Made by a program: the position numbers and the translations under genes | Notes under the pieces: model-generated | Databases searched by the model: none | What the model was told of the DNA's origin: nothing | The model's input: the letters and a program-made list of their open reading frames with translations, nothing else | Shown: positions 7,782 through 16,086 of the stretch, piece by piece | How positions within the stretch are numbered: the first letter of the stretch is position 1 | Layout of the letters: each line of letters starts with the position of its first letter | Assembly (NCBI GenBank): GCA_009775355.1 | Contig: VSPN01000034.1 | Span: 1 to 30,372, forward strand | Source of the DNA: Muribaculaceae bacterium | Lineage (GTDB): Bacteria > Bacteroidota > Bacteroidia > Bacteroidales > Muribaculaceae | Direction: 5' to 3' | Length of the DNA: 30,372 bases

Positions 7782-7825
7782 CGTAATGAGCACTACCATA
7801 TAACGTAATGAGCAATACCGTATAA
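7782..7825 (+). repeat. 22-bp tandem duplication between the DPP IV gene and the membrane protein gene
   Basis: Two abutting 22-bp units, 7782-7803 and 7804-7825, match at 20 of 22 positions. Both begin CGTAATGAGCA and end TATAA. They fill most of the 64-bp gap after the peptidase stop and end 13 bp before the next start codon. Confidence 0.85.
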
Positions 7826-7838
7826 AAAGACAAGCTGA

Positions 7839-9215
7839 ATGAAAGACCTTGAAAAAGTAAATGCCTCGCAGCTCTTCTCTTTCTGGAAGAACCTGTCGGT
7901 CGGCTTGCTTGTCATGATGGGAACTCTCTTCCTGTCATGGGCCTTTCCATTTTATTTCTCTCCGATCATCGGTCTGCTTGCGGCGGCATTTCTATACACC
8001 ATGCTTTACAACAACAAGATGCGGCCGTCATCGACCTGTATGGTGGTTCCGTATGCGATGTTCTACTGCATGATCGTGTATGCCTTTCTGTCAATCATCC
8101 TTAATGTCCTTGACATATGGTCGGTTATCAGTGTGCCGAAAGAATTGTCATTCTTCAATGATCCCTACATTCCGGCTTTATTGCTCGACCCGGTGTGTCT
8201 GTTGGTAATGGTTGTGTTCTATACGCGCAGAAACAAGCTTGCCATCTGCATAGACTGCAAGATTACCAAGGGACTAGCGATAGAACGAGGCAGACTCGGG
8301 GAGATTCTCAGTTCCGAATCAAGGCTGCAACTTGTCAATCTTATATGGCTTTTCGCGGTGCTTTCGGTCATCATATGGGTCTATTATTTCGTGTGGTACT
8401 ACACGTTTACTCTGATAAACAGTCGCGACTGGTATATCTTTGTGTGGATCAATATTATAGCGTTTATTCTTGATGAACTTTATTTTGCATCCCGCTACTT
8501 TAACATATATCTTGACCTGAAAGAGAACGGCGAGATCATCACAGAGGAAGAACTCAGTGATATGACAACGAAAACATACCTGCGTTTTTATGTTATCTGC
8601 GGTAACAGGATATTTGTAAATACAAGAGTCGCTGATGCAAGCGAGAGCAACCGGTTTATGCTTGACACACCTTTTGTGACCAAGCGTAATGTAAACGGTA
8701 TAACTACAGGTGAGGTACATGGCATAATACAGAGGCTGACCGGTGTCATGAACGGAGAATTGCGGTTTTTCTATGGTCGTAAGTCGCCTGACCTTGCCAA
8801 ACACCGAATTCTTCGTTATTTCTACTTTCTTGACGGGTCGCCTGATGAGTTCGAGATGAGTCTTGATGGGGAATGGATGGATTTTGAGGCTCTTAAGGTT
8901 ATCTATAACGAATGTCCGACGTCGATCTCCACCACGATGCTTACCGACATCTCCCGCATGGTTACGGTCATACTGACACAGAAACTCTTTGACGACCGAG
9001 GTTACAGGAAAATGAAGATCAAGTCATATAAGCCTACATTTGATTTGCTTGAGCTTCGTGAGCACAAATATGATTTTCAGGATGACAAATGGCTGCGCAT
9101 AGCCATGTATAATTCTGATCTGCGCGGATTCCATATTAGAAAGTGGTGGGACAGAATGAAGAAGAACAATCCTGGATCCAGAAACAAGGACAACCAATGG
9201 CAGCGACGTCGATAG
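7839..9215 (+). CDS. Unrecognised six-TM membrane protein with C-terminal soluble domain
   Basis: I do not recognise this 458-residue protein. The N-terminal half has about six hydrophobic segments: roughly 18-37, 40-57, 69-93, 111-129, 165-191 and 198-215. A short polar stretch (130-164, including 'CIDCKITKG') sits between segments four and five. The C-terminal half (about 225-458) is hydrophilic and probably cytoplasmic. It mixes strands such as 'LRFYVICGNRIFVNT' and 'GELRFFYGRK' with aromatic-rich helices, and ends in a very basic tail. No catalytic motif is obvious. Its 3' end overlaps the miaA start by 19 bp, which supports it as a real, translated gene in an operon with miaA. A 22-bp tandem repeat precedes it. 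Confidence 0.8.
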   Translation: MKDLEKVNASQLFSFWKNLSVGLLVMMGTLFLSWAFPFYFSPIIGLLAAAFLYTMLYNNKMRPSSTCMVVPYAMFYCMIVYAFLSIILNVLDIWSVISVPKELSFFNDPYIPALLLDPVCLLVMVVFYTRRNKLAICIDCKITKGLAIERGRLGEILSSESRLQLVNLIWLFAVLSVIIWVYYFVWYYTFTLINSRDWYIFVWINIIAFILDELYFASRYFNIYLDLKENGEIITEEELSDMTTKTYLRFYVICGNRIFVNTRVADASESNRFMLDTPFVTKRNVNGITTGEVHGIIQRLTGVMNGELRFFYGRKSPDLAKHRILRYFYFLDGSPDEFEMSLDGEWMDFEALKVIYNECPTSISTTMLTDISRMVTVILTQKLFDDRGYRKMKIKSYKPTFDLLELREHKYDFQDDKWLRIAMYNSDLRGFHIRKWWDRMKKNNPGSRNKDNQWQRRR

Positions 9216-10111
9216 CAATAGTAGGGCCTACTGCATGCGGAAAAACGAGGCGTGCTGTCGCTGTCGCATCGGCCACGGGCGGAGAGATATTGTCGGCTGA
9301 TTCACGTCAGATATACAGGGGGATGTCAATAGGCACCGGAAAAGATCTTGATGAATATGGAGATGTGTCGTATCATCTGATAGACATATGCGAAGCCGGT
9401 GAAAAATATAATCTCTACAGATATCTAAGAGATTTTCATGTTGCTTATCGTTCTGTGGTGTCACGCGGGAAAGTCCCTGTGATCTGCGGAGGGAGCGGCA
9501 TGTATGTCGAGAATGCGCTTAAGGGTGTACGCATGCCTGAAGTCCCGGAAAACAGGCCTCTCCGGGAATCACTCGAAGGACTCGGACTTAGTGAACTGGC
9601 TTCTATACTTGCCGGATACAAGCTGTTGCATAACACGACCGACATAGATACAGTCAAGCGGGCTGTGCGAGCCATTGAGATTCAGGAGTATTACCGTCAG
9701 CATCCCGATGAGATTCCCGATGCCGGAGCTACGTCATCTCCTCTTGACTGTGTTGTGATAGGAGTTGATATTCCGCGTGACGAGAGGCGAGCCCGTATAT
9801 CCTCACGACTGAAGCATAGACTCGATGGCGGAATGGTCGATGAGGTGAGAAATCTAATTGATGCCGGCATTGCTTACGAGGATCTGATTTATTATGGTCT
9901 CGAATATAAGTTCGTGACACTCTATGTTATCGGCAAGCTGTCGTATGATGAGATGTTCACTGGTCTTGAAACTGCGATCCATCAGTTTGCCAAGCGACAG
10001 ATGACATGGTTCAGAGGCATGGAGACCAGAGGCATAAAGATCAACTGGCTGCCCTATGACCTGACTGATGCCGAGTTTGTCGGCAGAGTAAGGGAACTCT
10101 CGGATTTTTAG
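9197..10111 (+). CDS. miaA: tRNA dimethylallyltransferase MiaA (Bacteroidetes variant)
   Basis: MiaA transfers dimethylallyl from DMAPP to N6 of A37 in tRNAs reading codons that start with U. The P-loop GPTACGKT is at residues 10-17 of the chosen start. It is followed by 'LSADSRQIYRGMSIGTGKDLDEYG', matching the family's DSRQ-Y and GT-K region, then 'ICGGSGMYVENAL' and the C-terminal 'FAKRQMTWFRGME'. The 304-residue length is normal. ATG 9197 is preferred to the upstream GTG at 9143: AAGGA (9186-9190) sits 6 bp before it and the family begins just before the P-loop. GTGKDL replaces the more common GT-KP form. It resembles the second MiaA-type paralogue I recall in Bacteroidetes, so another miaA may exist elsewhere. 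Confidence 0.88.
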   Translation: MAATSIAIVGPTACGKTRRAVAVASATGGEILSADSRQIYRGMSIGTGKDLDEYGDVSYHLIDICEAGEKYNLYRYLRDFHVAYRSVVSRGKVPVICGGSGMYVENALKGVRMPEVPENRPLRESLEGLGLSELASILAGYKLLHNTTDIDTVKRAVRAIEIQEYYRQHPDEIPDAGATSSPLDCVVIGVDIPRDERRARISSRLKHRLDGGMVDEVRNLIDAGIAYEDLIYYGLEYKFVTLYVIGKLSYDEMFTGLETAIHQFAKRQMTWFRGMETRGIKINWLPYDLTDAEFVGRVRELSDF

Positions 10112-10195
10112 AGCGCGATCTTAGGCTGGGCGAGTATGTTTTTCTACCGTCTGAGCCGCATGATCATTTTAATGTCGAGTCCGTAAAGCAGACTG

Positions 10196-12484
10196 TCACT
10201 TGTTTCTACCGTTGAACAATATGCGCTCTCCGATGCATTTTGCAAGTCTGGTGCGCATCTCCATTCTGGATGTCAGTTCAGCCTGCAGACGTTGTTCCTC
10301 CTCTGTGTTGCCTTTGCCCGATATTTCTCTGAACTGGCGGAACAGTTCGTTGATGCTCTGGTTGATAATCTCGTTTTTCCATTCGTCGATAGCACGCACA
10401 AGAAGCACGTCGAGTCTGTCTTCCTCAAGCTCCATGTTTCCCGCTTTAAGATATATGTTGCTCAGATGATGCTTTTCAAGCACAAGTTCAAGAGCGATGC
10501 GTCGTACTTCTTCATTCTCGTCGCTTCCCAATATCCGTCCCGGATATTCTTTTGTGTATTCCTTGACCGCAGATTCCCTTCTGGAGGATAGTTCGGATTC
10601 AAGCTTCTTTTCTTCGCGGCTTATCTCTTCAATAGACATGCTTGATTGCCTGATCCGTGCATATGCTTCTGTCCGTGCCGATTCAAGTTCTGTTTCCACA
10701 GATTCCATCCGTGATGCGAGATACGCATCGAATGCCGGGCGCATTTCGATGAGCATCGAGAAAATACGTGCGAAGATATCGACAGAGAAAGACATTTTCT
10801 CTTCAGAAAGCTCATCGCTCACATATGTCAGGACATCAAGTGAACGTAGCTCCTTCTCAGGAAGTCCGGTCTCCGGCGAAGTGATTTCAGTCTCATATGT
10901 ATAGAATTTAAGGAATGCGTAACGCAGACAGTATCTGAGTACATTTCGTTCAAGAGGATAGAGTGGATTGGCTTCCGGTCTGATGGCTTTCTTTACAGTT
11001 GCCCCCGGATGTGCTTGATTGACAGAAGGATTGACTGGATTCGCCATATTGCCTGCGGAGAACGAAGTCTCCGGCTTTGGATCGTCATCGGCTGCTTTCT
11101 CTGATGAAGAGGTGTCGGGAATAGAGTTTTCCGCTGTCTGCGCCGGGAATTCACGTCGTGTCCGTTCTCTCTTCTGCGCTTCTGTAATGCTTCTGCGGGC
11201 AGTGGCCACAGACTGGGCTATGGTCGCTTCGGGTATTCCGAGAATGAGGCTGCATTCCTGTACGTATACATCTCTTGAGACCGGATCTGGGATATGAGCT
11301 ATGGAGCTGACTACGCTGTTGATTGCCTCGATCCGGTTATGGGGATCATTGCGCACATCATCAAGCAGAACCTTCGCCTTGAAGCGGATTATGTCGGTCT
11401 CGTGTGCTGTGACATAATCCTTGAATTCAGCGGAAGTGTGTTTTCTGGCAAATGAATCCGGGTCGTCATTGTCGGGAAGAAGAAGCACCTTGACATTAAG
11501 CCTGTGGCTGAGAAGCATGTCGATTCCTCGGAGAGCCGCTTTTATCCCGGCCTTGTCACCATCGTAAATCAGGGTGATATTATCGGTAAAACGGTGGATC
11601 ATCGCTATCTGGCCGTCGGTCAGAGCAGTGCCCGATGAAGCCACTGCATTTTTCATGCCCGACTGCCACATGCCTATCACGTCCATGTAGCCTTCGACGA
11701 GAAAACACTTGTCTTCACTAACTATCGAAGACTTGGCCTGAAAGATACCGTAAAGTTCATTGCTCTTTTTATAAAGATTTGATTCTGGAGAGTTTATATA
11801 TTTAGAAAGTCCACCTTTGAGGTGGCGTCCGCCGAACGCGATTACTTTGCCGGCCGTGTTGAGTATCGGAAAAATGATGCGTCCCCGGAAGCGGTCATAT
11901 TCGCGTCCATGCTGCGATATGCCCACAAGTCCGAGTGATTTCAGCACGTCAAGGTCGAATCCGGCCCTCTTTGCGGTGTCAGTCAGTTCGTTTCCACGGT
12001 CTATTGCATATCCGAGATGAAAAGCTTTCATCGCTTCGTCTGTCACCCCGCGCTGAGAGAGGTACTGAAGGCCGATGTCGCGGCCTTCTTCTGTGTCGGT
12101 CAGGTCTTTTTCCATCTTGCGCATCGCCCATTCATTTGCCACGAACATAGCTTCGCGTTCCGATTGGCGTGCGCGTTCCTCGTCAGTGAGTTCTTTCTCT
12201 ACAACCTCTATGCCATATTTTTTCGCAAGATGCAGAAGAGCCTCGCGGTATGACAGCCCTTCCTTCTCCATTATGAAATGAACCGGGCTGCCGCCTTTCT
12301 TGCATGAAAAGCAGTAGCAGAAATTTCTCTGTTTGTTGACAGAGAATGATGGAGTGCGCTCGTTGTGGAACGGGCATAATCCCATGAAGTTCGCGCCGCG
12401 CCTTATAAGGTGCACGTAGTCACTCACGACTTCGACGATGTCGGCCGTGTTCTTGATTTTTTCAACGGTTGCGTGGTCTATCAT
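10196..12484 (-). CDS. dnaG: DNA primase DnaG
   Basis: DnaG makes RNA primers for DNA replication. The 762-residue protein has the N-terminal CHC2 zinc finger (C37, H40, C58, C61), then the RNA-polymerase core ('ALLHLAKKYGIEV', 'GRIIFPILNTAGKVIAFGGR'). A Toprim domain from about 258 has E264 in LVEGYMDV and the acidic pair in 'LIYDGDKAG' (D308, D310). A Ser/Asp/Pro-rich linker at about 440-505 leads to a C-terminal helical region that should bind the DnaB helicase. It is long for a DnaG (about 580-660 is common), mostly because of the linker. The start ATG at 12484 lies 2 bp after the dapA stop, so dapA-dnaG is one operon. It converges on miaA. Confidence 0.97.
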   Translation of the reverse strand: MIDHATVEKIKNTADIVEVVSDYVHLIRRGANFMGLCPFHNERTPSFSVNKQRNFCYCFSCKKGGSPVHFIMEKEGLSYREALLHLAKKYGIEVVEKELTDEERARQSEREAMFVANEWAMRKMEKDLTDTEEGRDIGLQYLSQRGVTDEAMKAFHLGYAIDRGNELTDTAKRAGFDLDVLKSLGLVGISQHGREYDRFRGRIIFPILNTAGKVIAFGGRHLKGGLSKYINSPESNLYKKSNELYGIFQAKSSIVSEDKCFLVEGYMDVIGMWQSGMKNAVASSGTALTDGQIAMIHRFTDNITLIYDGDKAGIKAALRGIDMLLSHRLNVKVLLLPDNDDPDSFARKHTSAEFKDYVTAHETDIIRFKAKVLLDDVRNDPHNRIEAINSVVSSIAHIPDPVSRDVYVQECSLILGIPEATIAQSVATARRSITEAQKRERTRREFPAQTAENSIPDTSSSEKAADDDPKPETSFSAGNMANPVNPSVNQAHPGATVKKAIRPEANPLYPLERNVLRYCLRYAFLKFYTYETEITSPETGLPEKELRSLDVLTYVSDELSEEKMSFSVDIFARIFSMLIEMRPAFDAYLASRMESVETELESARTEAYARIRQSSMSIEEISREEKKLESELSSRRESAVKEYTKEYPGRILGSDENEEVRRIALELVLEKHHLSNIYLKAGNMELEEDRLDVLLVRAIDEWKNEIINQSINELFRQFREISGKGNTEEEQRLQAELTSRMEMRTRLAKCIGERILFNGRNK

Positions 12485-12486
12485 CT

Positions 12487-13374
12487 CTACATGCTGAGTT
12501 CGGCAAGCAGCTTGCGGAGCTCGTCGCCGGTCTCCATCCGTGTCGGCACAAGCGGAAGACGGAGTTCGTTGCTGATCAGACCCATGTCGTGAAGCAGAGA
12601 TTTGACACCGGACGGGTTGCCGTCGACAAAGAGTTCGTCATAAAGTCGAGAGAAGCGATAGTGGATCGGAAGAGCTTCCTGAAATCTTCCTTCAAGGCAG
12701 AGTCGCACCATCTTTCCGAACTCTCGGGGGAACGCGTTGCCGACTACAGAAATGACTCCTTCGGCTCCAAGAGAGATAAGAGGGTAGGTCAGCGCGTCAT
12801 CGCCCGATATGACCTGAAAATTATATGGTTTGTGGTTTATGATCTCCTCGATTTGCTTGAAGTTCCCGGAAGCCTCCTTTATGGCGATGATATTGCTGTG
12901 TTCATGAGCCAGCCGCAGCGTTGTGGCAGCCGAGATGTTGACTCCCGTGCGCCCGGGAACGTTATAGAGCACCACCGGGAGAGGGGAGGCTTCCGTCACC
13001 TCGCTGAAATGCCTGTAAAGACCTTCCTGCGAAGGCTTGTTGTAGTAAGGTGCTACAGACAGTATGGCGGAATAACCGGTGACATCGCATGATCTGAGTT
13101 CATTTATTAGGGCATGCGTGCAGTTGCTTCCCATACCAAGCACAAGAGGAACTCTTCCGGCCACTTTCCCGGCCACGAAACTGCGCACGGTGGCGCGCTC
13201 TTCCGCGTCAAGAGATGGTGTCTCGCCAGTTGTGCCGAGCACAACTATGTAGTCCGTCTTTCCGTCGATAAGATGGTTGACCATTCGCTCCAACGCCTGG
13301 AAATCTATATCCTTTTCCGGTGTGAAGGGGGTGATTATCGCAACTCCGAGTCCTCTCAGATTTATCCTGTCCAT
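12487..13374 (-). CDS. dapA: 4-hydroxy-tetrahydrodipicolinate synthase DapA
   Basis: DapA condenses pyruvate with aspartate semialdehyde, the first committed step toward diaminopimelate and lysine. The start at 13374 (MDRINLRGLGVAIITPF) fits the family; a longer in-frame ATG at 13446 adds 24 unrelated residues and is rejected. The protein is then 295 residues, a normal length. Visible active-site parts are GTTGE (47-51), Y137 in 'YNVPGRTG' and the Schiff-base Lys K166 in 'IIAIKEASGN'. A -7 box lies about 35 bp upstream. The substrate supplier, aspartate kinase, is encoded at 26.9 kb in the same window. dnaG follows after 2 bp. Confidence 0.97.
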   Translation of the reverse strand: MDRINLRGLGVAIITPFTPEKDIDFQALERMVNHLIDGKTDYIVVLGTTGETPSLDAEERATVRSFVAGKVAGRVPLVLGMGSNCTHALINELRSCDVTGYSAILSVAPYYNKPSQEGLYRHFSEVTEASPLPVVLYNVPGRTGVNISAATTLRLAHEHSNIIAIKEASGNFKQIEEIINHKPYNFQVISGDDALTYPLISLGAEGVISVVGNAFPREFGKMVRLCLEGRFQEALPIHYRFSRLYDELFVDGNPSGVKSLLHDMGLISNELRLPLVPTRMETGDELRKLLAELSM

Positions 13375-13407
13375 ATTGTGGTCTGTACGTTTTATCGTTT
13401 TCTTACG

Positions 13408-13415
13408 CAAATATA
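13408..13415 (-). promoter_or_regulatory. Bacteroidetes-type -7 box for dapA-dnaG
   Basis: On the minus strand this reads TATATTTG, a match to TAnnTTTG, 33 bp upstream of the dapA start. It faces away from the lipA promoter in the same spacer. No -33 box at standard spacing is evident. Confidence 0.5.
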
Positions 13416-13467
13416 ACAAATTTTCCCGACACTTCACCGGGGGCAATGCTGAATAAAAAATTTTTTG

Positions 13468-13475
13468 TACTTTTG
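13468..13475 (+). promoter_or_regulatory. Bacteroidetes-type -7 box for lipA-lipB
   Basis: TACTTTTG followed by CAGCA matches TAnnTTTG. It lies 62 bp upstream of lipA. The same TTTTTTTGTACTTTTGCAG context appears in front of the aspartate kinase gene. Confidence 0.55.
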
Positions 13476-13537
13476 CAGCATTATGCGGTGTGTGTGTTCT
13501 AGCGATTCCGCATCAGATATAAAATGAACTGATTGTA

Positions 13538-14413
13538 ATGGATAACATGAAAAACGACAACGGAGATGTGTCTTTCCGTCGAAAGCCCGAATGGCTGAAA
13601 GTGCGGCTGCCGCACGGGTTCAAGACCAAAGATGTGGTGGGACTTCTTAACGACAGACATCTTCACACGATATGTTCGAGCGGAATGTGCCCGAACAGAG
13701 CTGAATGCTGGGGTGCCGGAACGGCAACATTCATGCTGTGCGGCAATATATGCACGCGAAACTGCCGTTTCTGCAATGTCACGAGCCGGCGTCCGGAGCC
13801 TCTTGATCCTTCGGAGATCGGGCAGATAGCTGACACGGTGTCTTCTCTGGCTCTCAGGCATGTGGTTCTCACATCTGTCGACCGTGATGATCTTCCTGAT
13901 CAGGGAGCCGGCCATTGGGCCAGGACAATACGCGAGATAAAGACTCGATGCCCTGGAGTGACGATGGAAGTCCTGATTCCTGATTTTCAAGGCCGGGAGG
14001 ATCTTCTCGACATGATAGTCGCCGAAAGCCCGGAGATCATATCACACAATCTCGAGACGGTGCGCAGACTGACACCGGATGTGCGCAGTGTAGCCACATA
14101 CGACCGGTCTCTTTCGGTTCTCGGATATCTTGCCGGCAGAGGCGTGCGCACGAAGTCAGGCATAATGCTGGGGCTCGGCGAGACACGTCAGGAAATCATA
14201 GAGACTATGGACGATCTGCGGTCAGTCGGTTGCGAGGTGATGACAATTGGGCAGTATCTCCAGCCTTCGAAGCTTCACTATCAGGTCCGCGATTACATAC
14301 ATCCCGACGTATTTGCCGAGTATGGCGAGATCGCGCGGTCGAAGGGGTTCCGTCATGTGGAGTCTTCTCCGATGGTGAGGAGCAGTTATCATGCTGAAAA
14401 ACATATCCACTGA
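13538..14413 (+). CDS. lipA: Lipoyl synthase LipA
   Basis: LipA is a radical-SAM enzyme that inserts two sulfurs into octanoyl groups bound to lipoyl domains. The 291-residue protein has both iron-sulfur cluster motifs. The auxiliary cluster ligands are C46, C51 and C57 ('CSSGMCPNRAEC'), and the radical-SAM ligands are C72, C76 and C79 ('CTRNCRFC'). The third auxiliary-cluster element, the C-terminal serine in 'RSSYHA', is also present. The gene lies 3 bp before lipB, which makes its substrate, so the two form a complete endogenous lipoylation pathway in one operon. Its promoter is divergent from dapA. Confidence 0.97.
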   Translation: MDNMKNDNGDVSFRRKPEWLKVRLPHGFKTKDVVGLLNDRHLHTICSSGMCPNRAECWGAGTATFMLCGNICTRNCRFCNVTSRRPEPLDPSEIGQIADTVSSLALRHVVLTSVDRDDLPDQGAGHWARTIREIKTRCPGVTMEVLIPDFQGREDLLDMIVAESPEIISHNLETVRRLTPDVRSVATYDRSLSVLGYLAGRGVRTKSGIMLGLGETRQEIIETMDDLRSVGCEVMTIGQYLQPSKLHYQVRDYIHPDVFAEYGEIARSKGFRHVESSPMVRSSYHAEKHIH

Positions 14414-14416
14414 AAT

Positions 14417-15067
14417 ATGGCAATGACTGTGGAAGACTGGGGACGTTGCGGCTACCGCGAGGCGTGGCGTCGTCAGAAGGAATTGTTCGGTAATCTTATA
14501 GACTCCCCGGATGGAGAAGAACGAATAGTCTTGGTCGAGCATGATCCGGTCTATACGCTCGGATTTCATGGAGACGAAGCCAACCTGCTTGCTTCAGAAA
14601 AAAGACTGCAGGCCATGGGTGCGGAATGCATACGTATCGAGCGTGGCGGAGACATCACGTATCATGGTCCGGGGCAGCTCGTGGTCTATCCGGTCATTAA
14701 TCTTCTCCGTCATGGTCTCGGTGTAAGAAAATATGTGGAGACTCTTGAGCGGTCTGTCATCGGACTGCTTGAATCTTATGGAGTGACAGCCTCGTCGAAC
14801 AATGATGCCATAGGTGTCTGGATTGACTGGAACGGAGTTTCTCCACGCAAGATCTGTGCCATAGGAGTCAAGGTCAGTCACGGCGTGACGATGCATGGAC
14901 TCGCGCTTAATGTCAACACTGATCTCTCTGCGTTCTCGCTCATCAATCCATGCGGCTTCACCGACAAAGGGGTGACATCTATAGAGCGTGAGCTCGGCCG
15001 GAAAGTGGATCTTGACGAAGTGCGGTCGCGTATGGCTGGTATTCTTCTCCGGAATCTTGATATATGA
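14417..15067 (+). CDS. lipB: Octanoyl-ACP:protein octanoyltransferase LipB
   Basis: LipB moves octanoate from acyl carrier protein to lipoyl-domain lysines for LipA to sulfurate. The 216-residue protein has the signature 'RGGDITYHGPGQLVVYP'. The catalytic Lys K145 lies in 'KICAIGVK' and the catalytic Cys C179 in 'NPCGFTDKGVTS'; their 34-residue separation equals that of E. coli K135/C169. The start lies 3 bp after the lipA stop. A strong hairpin terminator follows. Confidence 0.97.
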   Translation: MAMTVEDWGRCGYREAWRRQKELFGNLIDSPDGEERIVLVEHDPVYTLGFHGDEANLLASEKRLQAMGAECIRIERGGDITYHGPGQLVVYPVINLLRHGLGVRKYVETLERSVIGLLESYGVTASSNNDAIGVWIDWNGVSPRKICAIGVKVSHGVTMHGLALNVNTDLSAFSLINPCGFTDKGVTSIERELGRKVDLDEVRSRMAGILLRNLDI

Positions 15068-15083
15068 CGTGATTGATCGTAAG

Positions 15084-15136
15084 ACAGCATCAAAAAAAGT
15101 CAATACCGTGCGGCATTGACTTTTTTTTGATGCTGT
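15084..15136. terminator. Bidirectional hairpin terminator between lipB and mlaD
   Basis: ACAGCATC-A7-GTCAAT (15084-15104) pairs with ATTGAC-T8-GATGCTGT (15115-15136), leaving a 10-base loop and one bulged T. The arms contain the A and T runs, so either transcript would form a stem of about 21 bp containing a U tract. It sits between the convergent ends of lipB and the MCE gene. Confidence 0.85.
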
Positions 15137-15147
15137 GCGCTCTGATA

Positions 15148-16050
15148 TCAGAACAGTTTTATTGATATGTAACGTTTGGGATTCTTTTTGATATCAAGAA
15201 CCAGTGAATCTATGTCGGCCGACACTTTGTTGAGCCTGTCATATAGTTCAGGATCATTGTTGAGCTTTCCCAGCGTTGATGTCTGGCTGTTGAGCTGATC
15301 TGAAAATCTCACAAGATTCGCCGTAACCTCATTGACATTGTCCATGGTGGTTGAGATCGGCAGCTGTCTGAGCTGGCTGGAAAGTGCTGCAAGGTTTGCG
15401 CTTACCGTGTCAAGACGTGTCGTTATCGAACGGGCATTGCGCATGACCGCTGGCACATCTCTTTTTATTGTGCCGTCAAGACCATGTGTGACGGAGAGAA
15501 TATTTCCGGTAATGCCGTCAAGTCGTGCTATCGATTGCGACAGAGCCGGATCTGCCGCGATGCGGTTAAGATTATAGAGCAGGGAGTCAATTCGTGGCAG
15601 TATCGAATTGACAGCCGGAACAACATCTGCAGCCAGTGCTTCCATCAGTCCGGGCACCTCTTTTGTGGCTATGTCCGCACCCACTTCAAGCATCTTTTTG
15701 CTTGATCCCATTTTTATGTCGATATATCCGCCGCTCATAAGAGTCGACGCGAGCACTGCATATGAATCGTCCGGAACGCGCAGTTTTTTATTCACGGCAA
15801 GAAGAACCTTGATCTTGCCGGGATTGTCGTAATCGTAAGTAATCTCGCGCACCTGTCCGACTTTATAGCCGTCTATAGTCACCGGTGCAGACACTTCGAG
15901 TCCGCTGACATTGCCATATTTGACATAATAGAAATTGGCCGGACTGAACATGTTGATGCCTTTCAGGTATTCGATGCCGAATACAAGAATAAGTATCGCC
16001 ACTATTACTGACAGTCCGATTATCAGTTCCTTACTGAGTGTTTTTTTCAT
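15148..16050 (-). CDS. mlaD: MCE/MlaD-family lipid transport protein
   Basis: MlaD proteins are membrane-anchored MCE-domain proteins that form a hexameric ring passing phospholipids between inner and outer membranes. The 300-residue protein has one N-terminal TM (about 9-29). A single MCE domain follows at about 38-115, with 'VKYGNVSGLEVSAPVTIDGYKVGQV' and 'LMSGGYIDI'. A long helical or coiled-coil tail rich in Asn, Asp and Ser runs to the end. It lacks a lipobox. It is the last gene of the udk-lptB-amidase-mlaD operon, and its presumed partners mlaE and mlaF lie on the opposite strand beyond udk. Family assignment is firm; the pairing with those partners is inference. Confidence 0.92.
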   Translation of the reverse strand: MKKTLSKELIIGLSVIVAILILVFGIEYLKGINMFSPANFYYVKYGNVSGLEVSAPVTIDGYKVGQVREITYDYDNPGKIKVLLAVNKKLRVPDDSYAVLASTLMSGGYIDIKMGSSKKMLEVGADIATKEVPGLMEALAADVVPAVNSILPRIDSLLYNLNRIAADPALSQSIARLDGITGNILSVTHGLDGTIKRDVPAVMRNARSITTRLDTVSANLAALSSQLRQLPISTTMDNVNEVTANLVRFSDQLNSQTSTLGKLNNDPELYDRLNKVSADIDSLVLDIKKNPKRYISIKLF

Positions 16051-16086
16051 AACCGTTGGTTGCCTTGATGTGTATCTGTCTTTTGT

